Positions 48,276-49,353 of a stretch of DNA of 49,353 bases are shown here, in pieces. The stretch comes from an uncultured archaeon (GTDB lineage: Archaea; Nanobdellota; Nanobdellia; Woesearchaeales; CAIVOO01). Below the pieces are notes generated by a model. The model saw only the letters and a program-made list of their open reading frames with translations. It was not told the DNA's origin and did no database searches. The position numbers were made by a program, and so were the translations under genes. Positions within the stretch are counted from its first letter, which is position 1; every line of letters begins with the position of its first letter. The stretch lies in assembly GCA_903907555.1 (NCBI GenBank), contig CAIVOO010000080.1:1-49353 (forward strand), read 5' to 3'.

Positions 48276-49241
48276 ATGAAAACAGTATTCAAAGTAGTGG
48301 AACAGGATCAAACAAAAGATGGAGCATTTAAGACATATTATGATAATTGCCCTTCTAATGAATTAGAGATAACTTTAGATAAAAGCATTGAAAGCCCAGG
48401 TTTTCAATCTTTGATAATTGAAGAACTAATAGAACTAAAAGATGAATCACTTGGAGGGGAGATTGATAGGGCAGTTATAAGTTTATTGAGCCAAGCAATA
48501 CTTAAGTCGGGAACATACGTGTGGAGATTTAATCCAACCACAGAATTCAATTATCCTGTAGATAATGACGATACTGCAGTTGCACAAAAAGCCATAATTC
48601 TCTTAAGAAAATCCCCAATATTCTTCAATCCCGCAGGCCTAGATATACTTCTATATCATGAAAACAGCTGGTTAAAGGATATTAACAATCAAGCATTATG
48701 GCTAAGCGAAAATGAACAAGCCATACCAACATTTACAGAAAAAATAGGTAATTCAATAGACCCTGTTGTAAATGCAAATATACTTAATACATATATCCTA
48801 ATCGATGAAGAGAATGAAGAGCATAAACAAAAAATAAAAGAAGGAATAGCTAATTATCTAAAAGATTGCATAAGAAAAATAAACAAAGTTGAAATGTCTA
48901 AAATTTCAAAATATTATTTATACAATTCTTTTTTTGCATATCAGATTTCTAAGATACAAAAGGAAGAAGGATTATTTGAAAAAGAATCAATAGATACTCT
49001 TAAAGAAATTGTACATAAAACTCTGCCAAAAAATACATTAGATGCTGCTCTTTCAGTATTGACATTAAACAATCTCTATGACCAAGATGAAAGATTAAAT
49101 GCATATCTAAAAGAAAGGCAGGATAATTTTGCAAAACCCTATGCATTATTCAGGAGAATAAGAGGCAATGTTTATTTCGCATCCCCTGCATTAAACAGCT
49201 TGCTTTGTTACAAGGCATTTAATAACAGGGATAAAAAATGA
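48276..49241 (+). CDS. Alpha/alpha-toroid-like protein with a DXDD motif (terpene-cyclase-like)
   Basis: 321 residues, nearly all helical in repeating pairs. FNYPVDNDDTAVAQKAIILLRK (Asp96-x-Asp98-Asp99-Thr-Ala) matches the DXDDTA acid motif of class II terpene cyclases and sits at the start of a helix, as in that fold. It is smaller than a full cyclase (500+ residues), so it could be a minimal toroid or another alpha/alpha-barrel enzyme. It is probably controlled by the divergent TrmB-like regulator. The ATGA at its end overlaps the next gene. Confidence 0.5.
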   Translation: MKTVFKVVEQDQTKDGAFKTYYDNCPSNELEITLDKSIESPGFQSLIIEELIELKDESLGGEIDRAVISLLSQAILKSGTYVWRFNPTTEFNYPVDNDDTAVAQKAIILLRKSPIFFNPAGLDILLYHENSWLKDINNQALWLSENEQAIPTFTEKIGNSIDPVVNANILNTYILIDEENEEHKQKIKEGIANYLKDCIRKINKVEMSKISKYYLYNSFFAYQISKIQKEEGLFEKESIDTLKEIVHKTLPKNTLDAALSVLTLNNLYDQDERLNAYLKERQDNFAKPYALFRRIRGNVYFASPALNSLLCYKAFNNRDKK

Positions 49242-49353
49242 CACAAAAAACAAAAAGTTTGGATAAGTTGATATTACTAGAAGACGTAGATCCTGAAGGT
49301 TATGAAAATTTAATGGAAAAAATAGAACCAATAGTGAAAAAAATAGGTTTTCA
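49238..49353 (+). CDS. Start of a downstream gene (3' end outside window)
   Basis: The ATG overlaps the previous stop (ATGA). The 38 visible residues read MTQKTKSLDKLILLEDVDPEGY, then a helical NLMEKIEPIVKKIGF. This is too short to assign, but it is the second gene of the TrmB-linked operon. Confidence 0.55.
   Translation, partial: MTQKTKSLDKLILLEDVDPEGYENLMEKIEPIVKKIGF

Overview
The window comes from a compact, AT-rich archaeal genome, most likely a DPANN-type archaeon of the Woesearchaeota/Pacearchaeota kind (inference). Archaeal markers seen directly are Orc1/Cdc6, archaeal NAC, transcription factor S, archease next to RtcB, a Sec61-beta/SecG protein, TraB and two TrmB-type regulators. 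Three of five tRNA genes have introns, none encodes CCA, and many genes start about 27 bp after a TATA box (leaderless), while internal operon genes use GAGGTG-type ribosome binding sites. Bacterial-type genes are mixed in: a full-length Rel (p)ppGpp enzyme, NrdR and a B12-dependent ribonucleotide reductase.

Region 1 (1-4.3 kb) is accessory DNA and holds the most striking system, a diversity-generating retroelement (DGR). The end of a target gene carries a variable repeat (1-100). A near-identical template repeat (457-556) lies just before a DGR-type reverse transcriptase. Within the 100-bp repeat the copies differ at 13 positions, and every one is an adenine in the template. Beyond it, on the opposite strand, lie a membrane-anchored PD-(D/E)XK-like nuclease and a tyrosine recombinase that abuts a tRNA-Ser gene, so this looks like an element integrated at a tRNA.

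Region 2 (4.2-12.5 kb): tRNA-Ser with an intron in the T arm, tRNA-Glu with a 16-nt intron, tRNA-Lys, a COG2108-like radical SAM protein abutting tRNA-Val, a pilin-like surface operon, archease, a zinc-ribbon protein, RtcB, a Nudix hydrolase and winged-helix proteins.

Region 3 (12.5-22.5 kb): a three-unit hairpin repeat, a phosphoesterase, small SD-led ORFs, an ITPase-like protein, TsaC/Sua5, a lipoprotein, Rel and Orc1/Cdc6 back to back on one symmetric TATA element, ribosomal protein S2 with a structured leader, SecG and a sugar nucleotidyltransferase.

Region 4 (22.5-32.4 kb): secreted and pilin-like proteins, NAC, a helical-protein/MinD/membrane operon, tRNA-Gly, a TrmB regulator with a perfect palindromic operator in front of an unknown gene, a PRC-barrel protein, TraB, a site-2-protease homologue that has lost its catalytic histidines, TFS and a DUF167 protein.

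Region 5 (32.4-43.8 kb) is largely deoxynucleotide metabolism: a kinase/dCMP-deaminase fusion, tandem ThyX, thymidylate kinase, an NrdG-like activase, NrdR and class II reductase NrdJ. It also holds a LOG-family protein and the complete AmmeMemoRadiSam trio.

Region 6 (43.8-49.35 kb): two unknown proteins, an RNA m5C methyltransferase coupled to a short NFACT protein, and a second TrmB regulator divergent from a DXDD-containing alpha/alpha-toroid-like protein and the start of a further gene. No rRNA gene or CRISPR array was seen.
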